Under the pieces are notes generated by a model that saw only the letters and a list, made by a program, of their open reading frames with translations, did no database searches and had not been told where the DNA came from. Position numbers and translations under genes: made by a program. 64,000 bases of DNA from Mycolicibacterium septicum DSM 44393 (lineage in GTDB: Bacteria; Actinomycetota; Actinomycetes; Mycobacteriales; Mycobacteriaceae), in contig NZ_HG322952.1 in NCBI RefSeq assembly GCF_000455325.1, positions 312,053 through 376,052 of the forward strand, written 5' to 3'. Shown one piece after another: positions 25,692 to 33,936 of this stretch; within the stretch, counting starts at the first letter, position 1, and every line of letters begins with the position of its first letter.

Positions 25692-25747
25692 GAGAGTCCA
25701 GACTACTGTGAGCGTCGGGGTACACCACGGTTCTCAATGGAGGTGAC

Positions 25748-26491
25748 ATGACTGCGCCGACGGGTAGCACCAAGCCCTACCGCTCAGCGGCCGCACTGAA
25801 CCGGCCCGCGGAAGATCTGCCCGAGGCGGTCGCCGAGGGCGTCGCCCAGTTCCTGGGCAAGCCGCGCGCACGGGGCTGGATCCACGTGTATTCGGCGGTG
25901 ATCGCATTCATCGCGGGTGCGGCCCTGGTGTCGGTGTCGTGGTCGCTGGAATCCACCCGGGCCGGACTGGCCACGCTGCTCTACACCTTCACGATTGTGG
26001 CGATGTTCACCGTCAGCGGCACCTATCACCGGGTGAACTGGAAATCCGCCAACGCCCGCAAGTGGATGAAGCGCCTCGACCACTCGATGATCTTCATCTT
26101 CATCGCCGGCAGCTACACCCCGTTCGCACTGCTGGCCCTGCCCGAATCCAAAGGCATGGTGCTGTTCTGGATCGTCTGGGGCGGGGCGATCGCGGGCGTG
26201 CTGCTCAAGATGTTCTGGCCGTCGGCACCACGCTGGCTCGGTGTCCCGCTCTACATCCTGCTGGGCTGGGTCGCGGCCTGGTTCATCGGACCGATCATGC
26301 ACGGGGCCGGTGTGGCCGCGGTGGTGCTGTTGATCGTCGGCGGCGCGCTCTACAGCATCGGCGGCGTGCTCTACGCGCTCAAGTGGCCCAATCCCTGGCC
26401 GACGACGTTCGGTCATCACGAGTTCTTCCACGCCTGCACGGCGGTAGCGGCGATCTGCCACTACATCGCCATGTGGTTCGCCGTCTTCTGA
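25748..26491 (+). CDS. Hemolysin III / PAQR family membrane protein
   Basis: A 247-residue PAQR protein with seven hydrophobic segments between about residues 45 and 245 and a basic cytoplasmic N-terminus. The conserved residues are present: Ser and His in TVSGTYHRVNW, Asp in LDHSMIFIFIAGSYTP, and the HxxxH metal site in GHHEFFHACTAV. Match of Rv1085c. Family members may be metal-dependent lipid amidases; the hemolysin label is historical. The ATG follows GGAGGT, and a strong hairpin terminates the gene. Confidence 0.9.
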   Translation: MTAPTGSTKPYRSAAALNRPAEDLPEAVAEGVAQFLGKPRARGWIHVYSAVIAFIAGAALVSVSWSLESTRAGLATLLYTFTIVAMFTVSGTYHRVNWKSANARKWMKRLDHSMIFIFIAGSYTPFALLALPESKGMVLFWIVWGGAIAGVLLKMFWPSAPRWLGVPLYILLGWVAAWFIGPIMHGAGVAAVVLLIVGGALYSIGGVLYALKWPNPWPTTFGHHEFFHACTAVAAICHYIAMWFAVF

Positions 26492-26497
26492 CACAAA

Positions 26498-26527
26498 AGC
26501 CCCGCATCGCCGAAGCGATGCGGGGCT
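26498..26527. terminator. Bidirectional hairpin terminator after hemolysin III gene
   Basis: AGCCCCGCATCGC pairs exactly with GCGATGCGGGGCT around a CGAA loop, flanked by AAAA on the left, giving T-run on the minus strand. It lies between the convergent hemolysin III and isomerase-like genes. Confidence 0.8.
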
Positions 26528-26538
26528 CTCGCACGTAT

Positions 26539-26913
26539 CTACAGCTGGGTGATGTCGGCCGCCGTCCAGTAGGCCTTCATCGCGGTGATCTTGCCCTCGG
26601 CGTCGAACGTCATCACCTCCATGGGTTCGATGCGCATGGCCCCGCCGACGACGATCGCGAACAGGAAGGCCGCCTCATGTCCGCCGGGGCGGAACTTGAG
26701 CAGCTCGGTGGTGATCTCGCCGCCGGCGGCGGTCAGGTTCTTGTAGAAGCCCTCGATCGCCTGGCGCCCGATGTGCACCTCCCCGCTGCCCACCGGATCC
26801 TCCAGCGTGGCGTCGTCGGCGTACAGCGCGGCGACCTCGGCCGCGGACCCACCGGCAACGGTGTCGAGATAGCGCTTGACGAAGGACTCCAGGGCGGCGG
26901 CATCGTGGCTCAT
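26539..26913 (-). CDS. Ketosteroid isomerase-like protein (NTF2 fold)
   Basis: A 124-residue protein closely patterned on delta5-3-ketosteroid isomerase. Tyr15 (KRYLD) and Asp39 (TLEDPVGS) align with catalytic Tyr14 and Asp38 of the Comamonas enzyme, but the position of catalytic Asp99 holds Glu99 (PMEVMTF). Length is that of a minimal KSI subunit. The start is the ATG at 26913. It ends at a shared terminator and lies 10 bases downstream of the YyaL-like gene on the same strand. It may act on steroids, or be a related SnoaL-like protein; activity cannot be decided. Confidence 0.82.
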   Translation of the reverse strand: MSHDAAALESFVKRYLDTVAGGSAAEVAALYADDATLEDPVGSGEVHIGRQAIEGFYKNLTAAGGEITTELLKFRPGGHEAAFLFAIVVGGAMRIEPMEVMTFDAEGKITAMKAYWTAADITQL

Positions 26914-26923
26914 GGCCGCGAGG

Positions 26924-28954
26924 CTACACGGCACCACTTCCGCCGTCCGGCGGTTCACCACCCAGCGAGACAGCAAGCTCTCCGACCGTCGTGACGGGCA
27001 GGTCGCACACCGTGCCGCGACAGACATAGGCGGCGTCGGCGCCGTCCACGCGATCGCGCCCGGTGAGCAGTTCCGAGGAGTCGACCTCACCGCCGACCAC
27101 CAGCGCCCCACCCGGTGCCAGCCGGCGCGCGGCGGCCAACAGCGGCGACGACGGATCGCCCGCGACTGCGATCTGGATCGGGCCGCGGACCTGCGCCTCG
27201 GCGACCGCGAGCCAGTGTCCCCCGGACCGGGCCGCGCGCGCGAGGATCGGCGTGGCCGACGACAACGTCGCCTGCGCCGCATCCACATAGCGCGAAGACC
27301 CTGTCAGGTACCCCGCGACCTGCAGCGCCTCGGCGATCAGGGAGGCACCCGACGGCGTCGCACCGTCGATCGGATCGGCGGGACGCACCATGAGTTGCTC
27401 GGCGTCATCGGCGGTGTCGAACCAGCGCCCGGGCTGATCCGGGTCGGCAAAATGTTCGAGCGCCAGATCCACCAGGCGAACCGCCTCGGGCAAGCCGAAT
27501 CCGGTGAGCTGGTACAGCGTCATCAATGCGGTGGCCAGCGCGGCATGATCCTCAAGGATCGCCGCGCTCTCCCCGACCCGGCCGCCCAGACTGGCGCGGC
27601 GCAGCCGGCCGTCCACCATGTGCAGATCCAGCAACCGGCGCGCGCATTCGAGTGCCGCGGAAAGGAATTCGGGCCGCTCGAGCGCGACCGAGGCTTCGGC
27701 CAGCGCGGTGATGGCCAGGCCGTTCCACGCGGTCACCACCTTGTCGTCGCGCGCGGGCTGGGCTCGCAGCGCGCGGGCCGCCGACAACGCCGCCCGCACC
27801 GATTCGAAGCGGGCTGCGTCGTCGGGATCGCGGTGCAGTTGCAGCACCGAGGCACCGTGCTCGAATGTGCCGGCTTTCGTCACCCCGAAAAGTGAAGCCG
27901 CCCAGGCTCCGTCGTCATCCCCCAGTACCGAGCGCAGTTCGGCCGGCGTCCACACGTAGGTAAGCCCTTCGCGCCCACCGGCATCGGCGTCCAGCGACGA
28001 GGTGAACATTCCGCCGGCACCCAGGTCCGACATGATGAATGCTGCGGTCTCCTCAGTCACCCTGCGCGCCAACGGATCCCCGGTACGACGCGCCAGATGT
28101 GCGTACGCCCGCAGCAGCAGCGCGTTGTCGTACAGCATCTTCTCGAAGTGCGGTACCACCCAGTGCGGGTCGACGCTGTAGCGGGCGAATCCACCGGCCA
28201 GCTGGTCGTAGATGCCGCCGCGAGCCATCGCCGAACACGTGCGCTCCACGGCCGCGCGCGCCGGGGCGGACCCGGTGCGTTCGTGGTGGCGCAGCAGCCC
28301 TTCCAACAACGCCGAGGGCGGGAACTTGGGTGCGCCGCCGAAGCCTCCGTACGTCTCGTCCTCGTCGTGCAGCACCGCGGCCACCGCGTGGTCGCACAGT
28401 TCCGGTCCCACCGGCGCCCCGCCGCCGGGCAGCCCCGCCGACATCGAACGCAGCTCGGTGGCGATCTGGTCCGAGGCCCGCTCGACCTCGTCACGCCGGT
28501 CCCGCCAGGTTTCGGCGACCGCGTCCAACAGTTGCAGGAACCCCAGCTTCGGGTAGTACGTGCCGCAGAAGAAGGGCCGGCCGTCGGGGGTCAGGAAACA
28601 CGTCATCGGCCAGCCGCCCTGCCCGGTCAACGCGACGGTGGCATTCATGTACACCGCATCCAGGTCTGGCCGCTCCTCGCGGTCGACCTTGATGCAGACG
28701 AATCCGTCGTTGAGCACAGCCGCCACGTCGGCGTCTTCGAACGACTCGTGCGCCATCACATGGCACCAGTGACATGCCGCGTAGCCGATGGACAGCAGGA
28801 TGGGGACGTCCCGCGAGGCGGCTTCAGCGAGCGCCTCGGGCGTCCATTCTCGCCAGTGCACCGGATTGTCGGCGTGCTGGCGGAGGTACGGGCTGGTGGA
28901 CCCGCCGAGCGTGTTACCCGCTACCGGGCTCACGTGGCTGACCTTGATGGCCAT
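26924..28954 (-). CDS. Thioredoxin-domain protein, YyaL/SPATA20 family (Rv1084-like)
   Basis: A protein of about 676 residues with an N-terminal DUF255 thioredoxin-like domain starting STSPYLRQHADNPVHW and containing the CxxC-type motif CHWCHVM, followed by a six-hairpin glycosidase-like C-terminal region (from about 200, with ARYSVDPHWVVPHFEKMLYDN). No signal peptide; cytoplasmic. The start may be the ATG at 28954 or at 28990; both overlap the end of the upstream small membrane-protein gene, implying translational coupling in the mca transcript. Biochemical role is unknown. Confidence 0.88.
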   Translation of the reverse strand: MAIKVSHVSPVAGNTLGGSTSPYLRQHADNPVHWREWTPEALAEAASRDVPILLSIGYAACHWCHVMAHESFEDADVAAVLNDGFVCIKVDREERPDLDAVYMNATVALTGQGGWPMTCFLTPDGRPFFCGTYYPKLGFLQLLDAVAETWRDRRDEVERASDQIATELRSMSAGLPGGGAPVGPELCDHAVAAVLHDEDETYGGFGGAPKFPPSALLEGLLRHHERTGSAPARAAVERTCSAMARGGIYDQLAGGFARYSVDPHWVVPHFEKMLYDNALLLRAYAHLARRTGDPLARRVTEETAAFIMSDLGAGGMFTSSLDADAGGREGLTYVWTPAELRSVLGDDDGAWAASLFGVTKAGTFEHGASVLQLHRDPDDAARFESVRAALSAARALRAQPARDDKVVTAWNGLAITALAEASVALERPEFLSAALECARRLLDLHMVDGRLRRASLGGRVGESAAILEDHAALATALMTLYQLTGFGLPEAVRLVDLALEHFADPDQPGRWFDTADDAEQLMVRPADPIDGATPSGASLIAEALQVAGYLTGSSRYVDAAQATLSSATPILARAARSGGHWLAVAEAQVRGPIQIAVAGDPSSPLLAAARRLAPGGALVVGGEVDSSELLTGRDRVDGADAAYVCRGTVCDLPVTTVGELAVSLGGEPPDGGSGAV

Positions 28955-29201
28955 CGGCGCGATCGGGGTCCCCCTCGACGGTGCATTCATCGGCCGCCTG
29001 ATCGGGCTCCGGGTGTTCCCGGTCGAAGGACTCGGGCAGCTTGCGCAGGTGCCGGTTCATCGACCAGACCAGCGCGAAGGTTCCGATCAGCAGCGCCACC
29101 GTGATGAGCAGCCCGAGCGGGGTCGCCTTACCGAACTCCGGCCCCGTGTTTCGCGGTTCCTCTGCGAGCAGTGTGACCACTGCGGTCAAAGTGTCGATCA
29201 T
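28914..29201 (-). CDS. Small single-span membrane protein (Rv1083-like)
   Basis: A 95-residue protein with a hydrophobic N-terminus and one clear membrane segment (about 27-48, TPLGLLITVALLIGTFALVW) followed by a basic patch and a long acidic, hydrophilic tail. It overlaps the mca stop by four bases (ATGA) and its 3' end overlaps the YyaL-like gene, so the three genes form a coupled operon. The same small gene follows mca in M. tuberculosis. No function is known. Confidence 0.78.
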   Translation of the reverse strand: MIDTLTAVVTLLAEEPRNTGPEFGKATPLGLLITVALLIGTFALVWSMNRHLRKLPESFDREHPEPDQAADECTVEGDPDRADGHQGQPREPGSG

Positions 29202-30064
29202 TTCTCAATCCCGGTGAACAGATCGTCTTCCGGCAGGTTCACCGGCACACGCGACCGCGCCAACTCGAACTCCTCCGTCGGCCAGAGCCGCTGCTGCCAC
29301 TCGATGGGCGCATGGAAGAAATCGCCTTTCGGGTCGATCTGGGTCGCATGTGCGCGCAGCGCATCGTCACGCTGGCTGAAGTACTCCGAGCATTCAACAC
29401 GGGTGGTGACCCGCTTGGCGAATATGTCGTGATCGGGGTCCCAGTGCTCAAGCCATTTGCCGAACGGACCCGTCCGGCCGTTCTTGGCGAACTCGTCCTG
29501 CAGCAGCTGCATCCGCTGACGCAGGAAGCCGTGGTTGTAGTAGAGCTTCGACACGCTCCACGGCGCCCCGGCCTCGGGGTACAGCCGGTGGTCGGCGGCC
29601 GCCTCGTAGGCCGCCACCGATACCTCGTGGCAGCGGATGTGATCGGGGTGCGGGTAGCCGCCGTTCTCGTCGTAGGTGGTCAGCACGTGCGGCTGGAACT
29701 CCCGGATGACCTGGACCAGGCGGCGGACCGGCTCGGCGAGCGGCACACACGCGAAGCAGCCGTCGGGCAGCGGGGGCAGCGGGTCGCCCTCGGGCAGACC
29801 CGAGTCGACGAATCCCAGCCAGTGATGTTCGACGCCGAGGATCTCGGCCGCCTTGGCCATCTCGTCGCGGCGCACCTCGGTGATCCGGCCGTGGACCTCG
29901 GGGAGGTCCATCGCCGGATTGAGAATGTCGCCGCGCTCACCACCGGTGAGCGTCACGACCATGACGCGCACACCTTCAGCCGCATAGCGCGCGGTGGTTG
30001 CCGCCCCCTTGCTGGACTCGTCGTCCGGGTGGGCATGCACCGCCATCAACCGCAGTTCACTCAT
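29198..30064 (-). CDS. mca: Mycothiol S-conjugate amidase
   Basis: A 288-residue zinc amidase that cleaves mycothiol S-conjugates to a mercapturic acid and GlcN-inositol, the key detoxification step in mycothiol-producing actinobacteria. The metal site AHPDDES (His12, Asp15, with base Asp14) and YPHPDH (His139 and His142) match Mca/MshB. Length and the DENGGYPHPDH block point to Mca rather than MshB, and the neighbours agree (Rv1082 position). First gene of an operon with two overlapping genes. Divergent from the DUF4307 gene. Its presence supports a mycobacterial or related source. Confidence 0.95.
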   Translation of the reverse strand: MSELRLMAVHAHPDDESSKGAATTARYAAEGVRVMVVTLTGGERGDILNPAMDLPEVHGRITEVRRDEMAKAAEILGVEHHWLGFVDSGLPEGDPLPPLPDGCFACVPLAEPVRRLVQVIREFQPHVLTTYDENGGYPHPDHIRCHEVSVAAYEAAADHRLYPEAGAPWSVSKLYYNHGFLRQRMQLLQDEFAKNGRTGPFGKWLEHWDPDHDIFAKRVTTRVECSEYFSQRDDALRAHATQIDPKGDFFHAPIEWQQRLWPTEEFELARSRVPVNLPEDDLFTGIEK

Positions 30065-30159
30065 TTCGCTTTCATCTAACTACGGCGTCCTCTTACCTAA
30101 TCCCTGTACCCAAGTCCTCGGCCCGCTCCCTGGGCTTCGGTCACGTATTTGCCTGGCCC

Positions 30160-30165
30160 TATAGT
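30160..30165 (+). promoter_or_regulatory. -10 element of the DUF4307 gene
   Basis: TATAGT ends 10 bases before the ATG at 30176, predicting a leader of only a few bases or none. No clear -35 was found. Confidence 0.45.
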
Positions 30166-30175
30166 TCCAGTTCTG

Positions 30176-30598
30176 ATGATCGAACGCCCCGCCGCCCGCT
30201 ACGGATCCCGCCAAATGTCCCGCCGGACCCGGCGATGGATCACGTTCGCGCTGGTCGGACTGGTGGTGGTGGCGGGTGTGATCCTCGCGATCGTGGCCTT
30301 CCAGCGGTTGGGCACCGGCGAGGTGAAAGGCGAGCTCTCAGCTTATGAACTGGTCGACAACCAGACCGTGTCGGTGACGATCGGGGTGACCCGCCCCGAC
30401 CCGTCGAAGCCGGTGGTGTGCATCGTCCGGGCCCGCTCCATCGACGGCAGCGAGACCGGCCGGCGGGAAGTCCTGGTCGGTCCGTCCGATCAGACGGTGG
30501 TTCAGGTGACGACGGAAGTGAAATCCAGCCGACCCCCCGTGATCGGCGATGTCTACGGTTGCGGTACGGATGTGCCGTCCTACCTGGTAGCGCCCTGA
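30176..30598 (+). CDS. DUF4307 family membrane protein
   Basis: A 140-residue protein matching Rv1081c in position and layout. The start is the ATG in MIERPAARYG. A basic N-terminus (MSRRTRRW) precedes one membrane helix (about 24-46, ITFALVGLVVVAGVILAIV), and the rest is an extracytoplasmic beta-rich domain with cysteines in VVCIVRARS and VYGCGTDVP that could form a disulfide. Function unknown. Divergent from mca. Confidence 0.85.
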   Translation: MIERPAARYGSRQMSRRTRRWITFALVGLVVVAGVILAIVAFQRLGTGEVKGELSAYELVDNQTVSVTIGVTRPDPSKPVVCIVRARSIDGSETGRREVLVGPSDQTVVQVTTEVKSSRPPVIGDVYGCGTDVPSYLVAP

Positions 30599-30672
30599 TT
30601 TTGACGTCCGCAACCCTGCTCGGACAGCGATTAAATGAAGATTCGTTGGCCGCTCGGTGGTACGATTGTGCG

Positions 30673-30701
30673 ATACACGGTTCCTAGCTGGGGCCGTGTA
30701 T
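30673..30701. repeat. Inverted ATACACGG repeat in the greA leader
   Basis: ATACACGG (30673-30680) pairs with CCGTGTAT (30694-30701), and ATACACG recurs near 30741. These lie in the 239-base gap between the DUF4307 gene and greA, which otherwise contains no gene I can support and probably holds the greA promoter and 5' leader. Confidence 0.4.
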
Positions 30702-30837
30702 TGCTGCATTAGCACTCAGTTCGGTGCTGACGCCCGCGGCAATACACGCAGCCTGTCCCCGGCCGGAAACAACTGACTTCGTACGCGAGGAAGGCGCAAG
30801 AGCGCCGCAAGAGCAAGACAGACAGGAGCGCGAGAAC

Positions 30838-31332
30838 ATGACCGACACACAGGTCACCTGGCTCACTCAGGAAGCATTCGACCGGTTGAAGGCGGAGCTG
30901 GATCAGCTGATCGCCAACCGGCCGGTGATCGCCGCCGAGATCAACGACCGTCGCGAAGAGGGCGACCTGCGCGAGAACGGTGGCTACCACGCCGCCCGCG
31001 AGGAGCAGGGCCAGCAGGAGGCCCGCATCCGCCAGCTGCAGGAGCTGCTCAACAACGCCAAGGTCGGCGAGGCACCCAAGCAGTCCGGCGTCGCGCTGCC
31101 CGGTTCGGTCGTCAAGGTCTACTACGACGACGACAAGAGCGACACCGAGACGTTCCTGATCGCCACCCGCCAGGAGGGCATCAGCGACGGCAAGCTCGAG
31201 GTGTACTCCCCCAACTCACCGCTGGGCAGTGCACTGATCGACGCCAAGGTCGGCGAGTCGCGCACCTACACCGTGCCCAACGGCAACACCGTCACGGTCA
31301 CCCTGGTCAGCGCCGAGCCCTACCACGCCTGA
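30838..31332 (+). CDS. greA: Transcription elongation factor GreA
   Basis: A 164-residue elongation factor that stimulates cleavage of backtracked RNA in RNA polymerase. The start is the ATG in MTDTQVTWLTQEAFDRL, preceded by AGGAGCG; longer in-frame starts upstream lack GreA character. The N-terminal coiled coil holds the tip sequence NDRREEGDLRENGGYHAARE with the acidic residues needed for cleavage, followed by the FKBP-like C-terminal domain (SPLGSALIDAKVGESRTY). Match of Rv1080c. The long upstream leader has inverted repeats. Confidence 0.96.
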   Translation: MTDTQVTWLTQEAFDRLKAELDQLIANRPVIAAEINDRREEGDLRENGGYHAAREEQGQQEARIRQLQELLNNAKVGEAPKQSGVALPGSVVKVYYDDDKSDTETFLIATRQEGISDGKLEVYSPNSPLGSALIDAKVGESRTYTVPNGNTVTVTLVSAEPYHA

Positions 31333-31355
31333 CGGGACGGCCCGGGTCGAAGCAC

Positions 31356-31361
31356 TACAGT
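31356..31361 (+). promoter_or_regulatory. -10 element of the GPP34 gene
   Basis: TACAGT ends seven bases before the ATG at 31369, compatible with a leaderless transcript; GGGGAA in the spacer could alternatively be a weak ribosome binding site. Confidence 0.4.
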
Positions 31362-31368
31362 CGGGGAA

Positions 31369-32040
31369 ATGGCGCAAATCGCCGAAGACCTGTTCTTGCT
31401 GTTGCTGGACAACGCAGCCGCGCAGCCCGGGCTCGACCGTCACCGCAGGGAGAAACTCCTCAGCGCCGCAGTATTGCTGGATCTGGCGTACGCGTGCCGG
31501 ATCCGTCCTGCCATGGCCGGCGAACCGATCGAGGCCGGTCGGCTGATCGCGCTCGCCGGCGATTGGCCCGTCGATCCGGTCGGCGACCCGGCGTTCGAAC
31601 TACTCCAACGCCGGCCGCTTGCGGCCGATACCGCGCTGGCCAAGCTGAGCAGGCACACCCAGCCCACCCTGGAACTGCATCTCGAGCGCCTCGGGCAGAT
31701 CCGCCGAGTCCGCATGCCCGGCAAGGGCTTTCCGGGCAGGACGGTCTACTGCTGGCCGCTGACCAACCGGGATCGGGTCAGCCAGACCCGTGCCGCCCTG
31801 CTGGCCGCGTTGTTCGACGGCGACAACCCGGTGCCTGCGATCGCCGCGATCATCTGCCTGCTGCACGCGGTGGACGGCCTTGGCGCCGTCCTGAGCCTCA
31901 ACGACCGCGGCTGGCGCTGGGTGCATGCCCGGTCGACCGAAATCGCCACGGGCATTTGGGTGGACGAGACCGCGTCGTCACTACCGGAGATGAATCTGGC
32001 AGTGACGACGTCGGCGTTGCGTCCGGCCCTGATGGCCTAG
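31369..32040 (+). CDS. GPP34 family phosphoprotein
   Basis: A 223-residue protein of the GPP34 (GOLPH3/Vps74-like) family, common in actinobacteria. The pattern AEDLFLLLLD at the N-terminus, LLSAAVLLDLAY near residue 30 and DNPVPAIAAIICLLHAVDGL near 145 are characteristic. Eukaryotic members bind phosphatidylinositol 4-phosphate; the bacterial role is unknown. No signal peptide or membrane helix. It lies between greA and the convergent metB remnant. Confidence 0.82.
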   Translation: MAQIAEDLFLLLLDNAAAQPGLDRHRREKLLSAAVLLDLAYACRIRPAMAGEPIEAGRLIALAGDWPVDPVGDPAFELLQRRPLAADTALAKLSRHTQPTLELHLERLGQIRRVRMPGKGFPGRTVYCWPLTNRDRVSQTRAALLAALFDGDNPVPAIAAIICLLHAVDGLGAVLSLNDRGWRWVHARSTEIATGIWVDETASSLPEMNLAVTTSALRPALMA

Positions 32041-32052
32041 CCGCCACGGGCC

Positions 32053-33208
32053 CTAGGACAGGGCCTGCTCCAGATCGGCCAGCAGATCGGCGGCATGCTC
32101 GATGCCCACCGACAGTCGCACCAGATTGTCGGGCACCTCGAGCTGTGAACCCGCGGTCGACGCGTGGGTCATGGCGCCGGGGTACTCGATCAACGACTCC
32201 ACTCCGCCGAGCGACTCGGCGAGAATGAAAAGCTCTGTACGCGAGCACAGTTCACGTGCGGCACGAGGTCCACCGCGCAGCTGCAGGCTCACCATGCCGC
32301 CGAAACCGGACATCTGACGGGCCGCCACATCGTGGTTGGGGTGGCTGACCAGCCCGGGATAGAGCACGGTCTCCACCGCTGGGTGCCCGTCGAGGAATTC
32401 GGCGATCAGCGCGGCGTTTTCGCTGTGCTGACGCATCCGCAGCACCAGCGTCTTGAGTCCACGCATGGTCAGGTACGCATCGAACGGCCCCGGCACCGCG
32501 CCGGCACCGTTCTGCAGGAACGCGAATGCCGCGTCGAGTTCCTCGTCGTTCGTCAGCAGCGCGCCGCCCACCACATCGGAGTGTCCACCGATGTACTTGG
32601 TGGTCGAGTGCAACACGATGTCGGCGCCCAGCAGCAGCGGCTGCTGCAGCGCCGGGGAGGCAAAAGTGTTGTCCACCAACACCTTGACGCCCGAGGACGA
32701 GGCGATCTGCACGATCGCGGGGATGTCGGCGACGCTCAGCAGCGGGTTGGTAGGTGTCTCCACCCAGATCAGCCGGGTGCGCGGGGTCAGCGCCGACCGC
32801 ACCGCGTCCAGATCGCTCAGCGGGACGGGGGTGGTGGGTGACGCCCCACTGCGAGAACACCTTGTCGATGAGCCGGAACGTGCCGCCGTAGGCGTCGTCG
32901 GGGATCACCACATGGTCGCCGGGCCGCAACACCGCGCGCAGCACACAGTCGGTGGCGGCCATACCCGAGCTGAACGCGCGCCCGTAGGCGGCTTCCTCGA
33001 CCGCGGCCAATGCCGCTTCCAGGGCCTGTCGCGTCGGGTTGCCGGTGCGGGCGTACTCGAATCCGCCACGCAGTCCGCCGACGCCGTCCTGGGCGAAGGT
33101 CGAACTCGCGTAGATCGGGGTGTTGACGGCTCCGGTGCCCGGGTCGGGTCGGTAACCGGCGTGGATGGCTTTTGTGGCCAGACCGTGCCACCTGCGCTGT
33201 TCACTCAT
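32053..33208 (-). pseudogene. metB: Cystathionine gamma-synthase, frameshifted
   Basis: Two frames together encode a complete PLP-dependent cystathionine gamma-synthase (Rv1079 match). The first, from the ATG at 33208, gives MSEQRRWHGLATKAIHAGY through VFSQWGVTH; the rest, beginning VRSALTPRTRLIWVETPTNP and with PLP lysine in HSTTKYIGGHSD, continues in another frame to the stop at 32053. One extra C (minus strand) in the GTGGTGGG tract at about 32831-32838 breaks the gene; removing it restores VTHTPVPLSDLDAVRSAL. It is either a real inactivation or a sequencing error. The enzyme would join O-acylhomoserine with cysteine, working opposite to cbs nearby. Confidence 0.85.
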
Positions 33209-33269
33209 AACGGGTCGAGCCTATCGGGGTGGGCGCGAGCGCGCCCGGCCCACCACCGCCTCCGACGGT

Positions 33270-33806
33270 TCAGCTACGCAGCTTCCTGCCGTACTGGTCG
33301 GGAATCGAGCGGGTGAACATCATCACCGAGTCCACCAGGGCCCAGATTCCGACGCCGAGACAGATGAAGATTCCGACGATCAGCCACGACGTGACGATGC
33401 CGAGAATGGTCAAACCCAACTGGATCGCACCGATGTTGGTGGAACCGATGTAGAAGCGTCCGACGCCCAAACCGCCCAGAAAGAACTGCAGGAGGCCGGC
33501 GGTGATGGCCGATTTGTCGGACAGCGGCTCACCGGTGAGCGGGTCACGACCGTAGGGCGCCGACGGGTCGACGGGATAGGCACCGTAAGGCTGCGGCTGC
33601 CCCGGGTACCCGGGCGGCGGGCCCTGCGGCGAATATCCGGCCGGCGGCCCCTGGGGCGCGTACCCGCCGTACGGCGGAACCCCTTGCGGCGGCATGCCTT
33701 GCGGAGGAACACCCTGCGGCGGCATGCCCTGCGGAGGCACCCCCTGGGGAGGCATGCCCTGCGGAGGCATCCCGTACATATCTCCGGGCGGATTTGGCAT
33801 AGACAT
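33270..33806 (-). CDS. TM2 domain protein with PPQG repeats
   Basis: A 178-residue protein. The start is probably the ATG in MSMPNPPGDMYG. The N-terminal half consists of six PPQG(M/V) repeats and further Pro/Gly/Tyr-rich sequence; the C-terminal half is a TM2 domain (about 115-165) with two membrane helices and the typical LGGLGVGRFYIG and ALVDSVMMFTRS motifs. TM2 proteins are of unknown function. It lies between the proline-rich membrane protein gene and metB on the same strand. Confidence 0.85.
   Translation of the reverse strand: MSMPNPPGDMYGMPPQGMPPQGVPPQGMPPQGVPPQGMPPQGVPPYGGYAPQGPPAGYSPQGPPPGYPGQPQPYGAYPVDPSAPYGRDPLTGEPLSDKSAITAGLLQFFLGGLGVGRFYIGSTNIGAIQLGLTILGIVTSWLIVGIFICLGVGIWALVDSVMMFTRSIPDQYGRKLRS
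33676..33771 (-). repeat. 15-base tandem repeats encoding PPQG(M/V)
   Basis: About six degenerate 15-base units of the form GGCATGCCCTGCGGA encode the PPQGM/PPQGV array in the TM2 protein. Such coding repeats are prone to length change. Confidence 0.7.
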
Positions 33807-33879
33807 TGGGGCCACGACTTTCTCGAATGCACCGAGCGGATGGGATCGGCAGGCTTGCTCACATGATGTCACGACCACA

Positions 33880-33922
33880 ACGCCCACGGCGCAGGCATTT
33901 CTGCCCTGTGCGCCGTGGGCGT
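33880..33922 (-). terminator. Hairpin terminator after the proline-rich membrane protein gene
   Basis: ACGCCCACGGCGCA (33880-33893) pairs exactly with its complement (33909-33922); an inner GGCA/TGCC extends the fold. It begins 14 bases after the stop at 33937. Confidence 0.7.
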
Positions 33923-33936
33923 CGAGTTCGGTTCTG

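Noticed and set aside
32831..32838. Programmed frameshift in metB
   Set aside because: No slippery heptamer or pseudoknot is apparent, and the family needs none; a random insertion or sequencing error is simpler.
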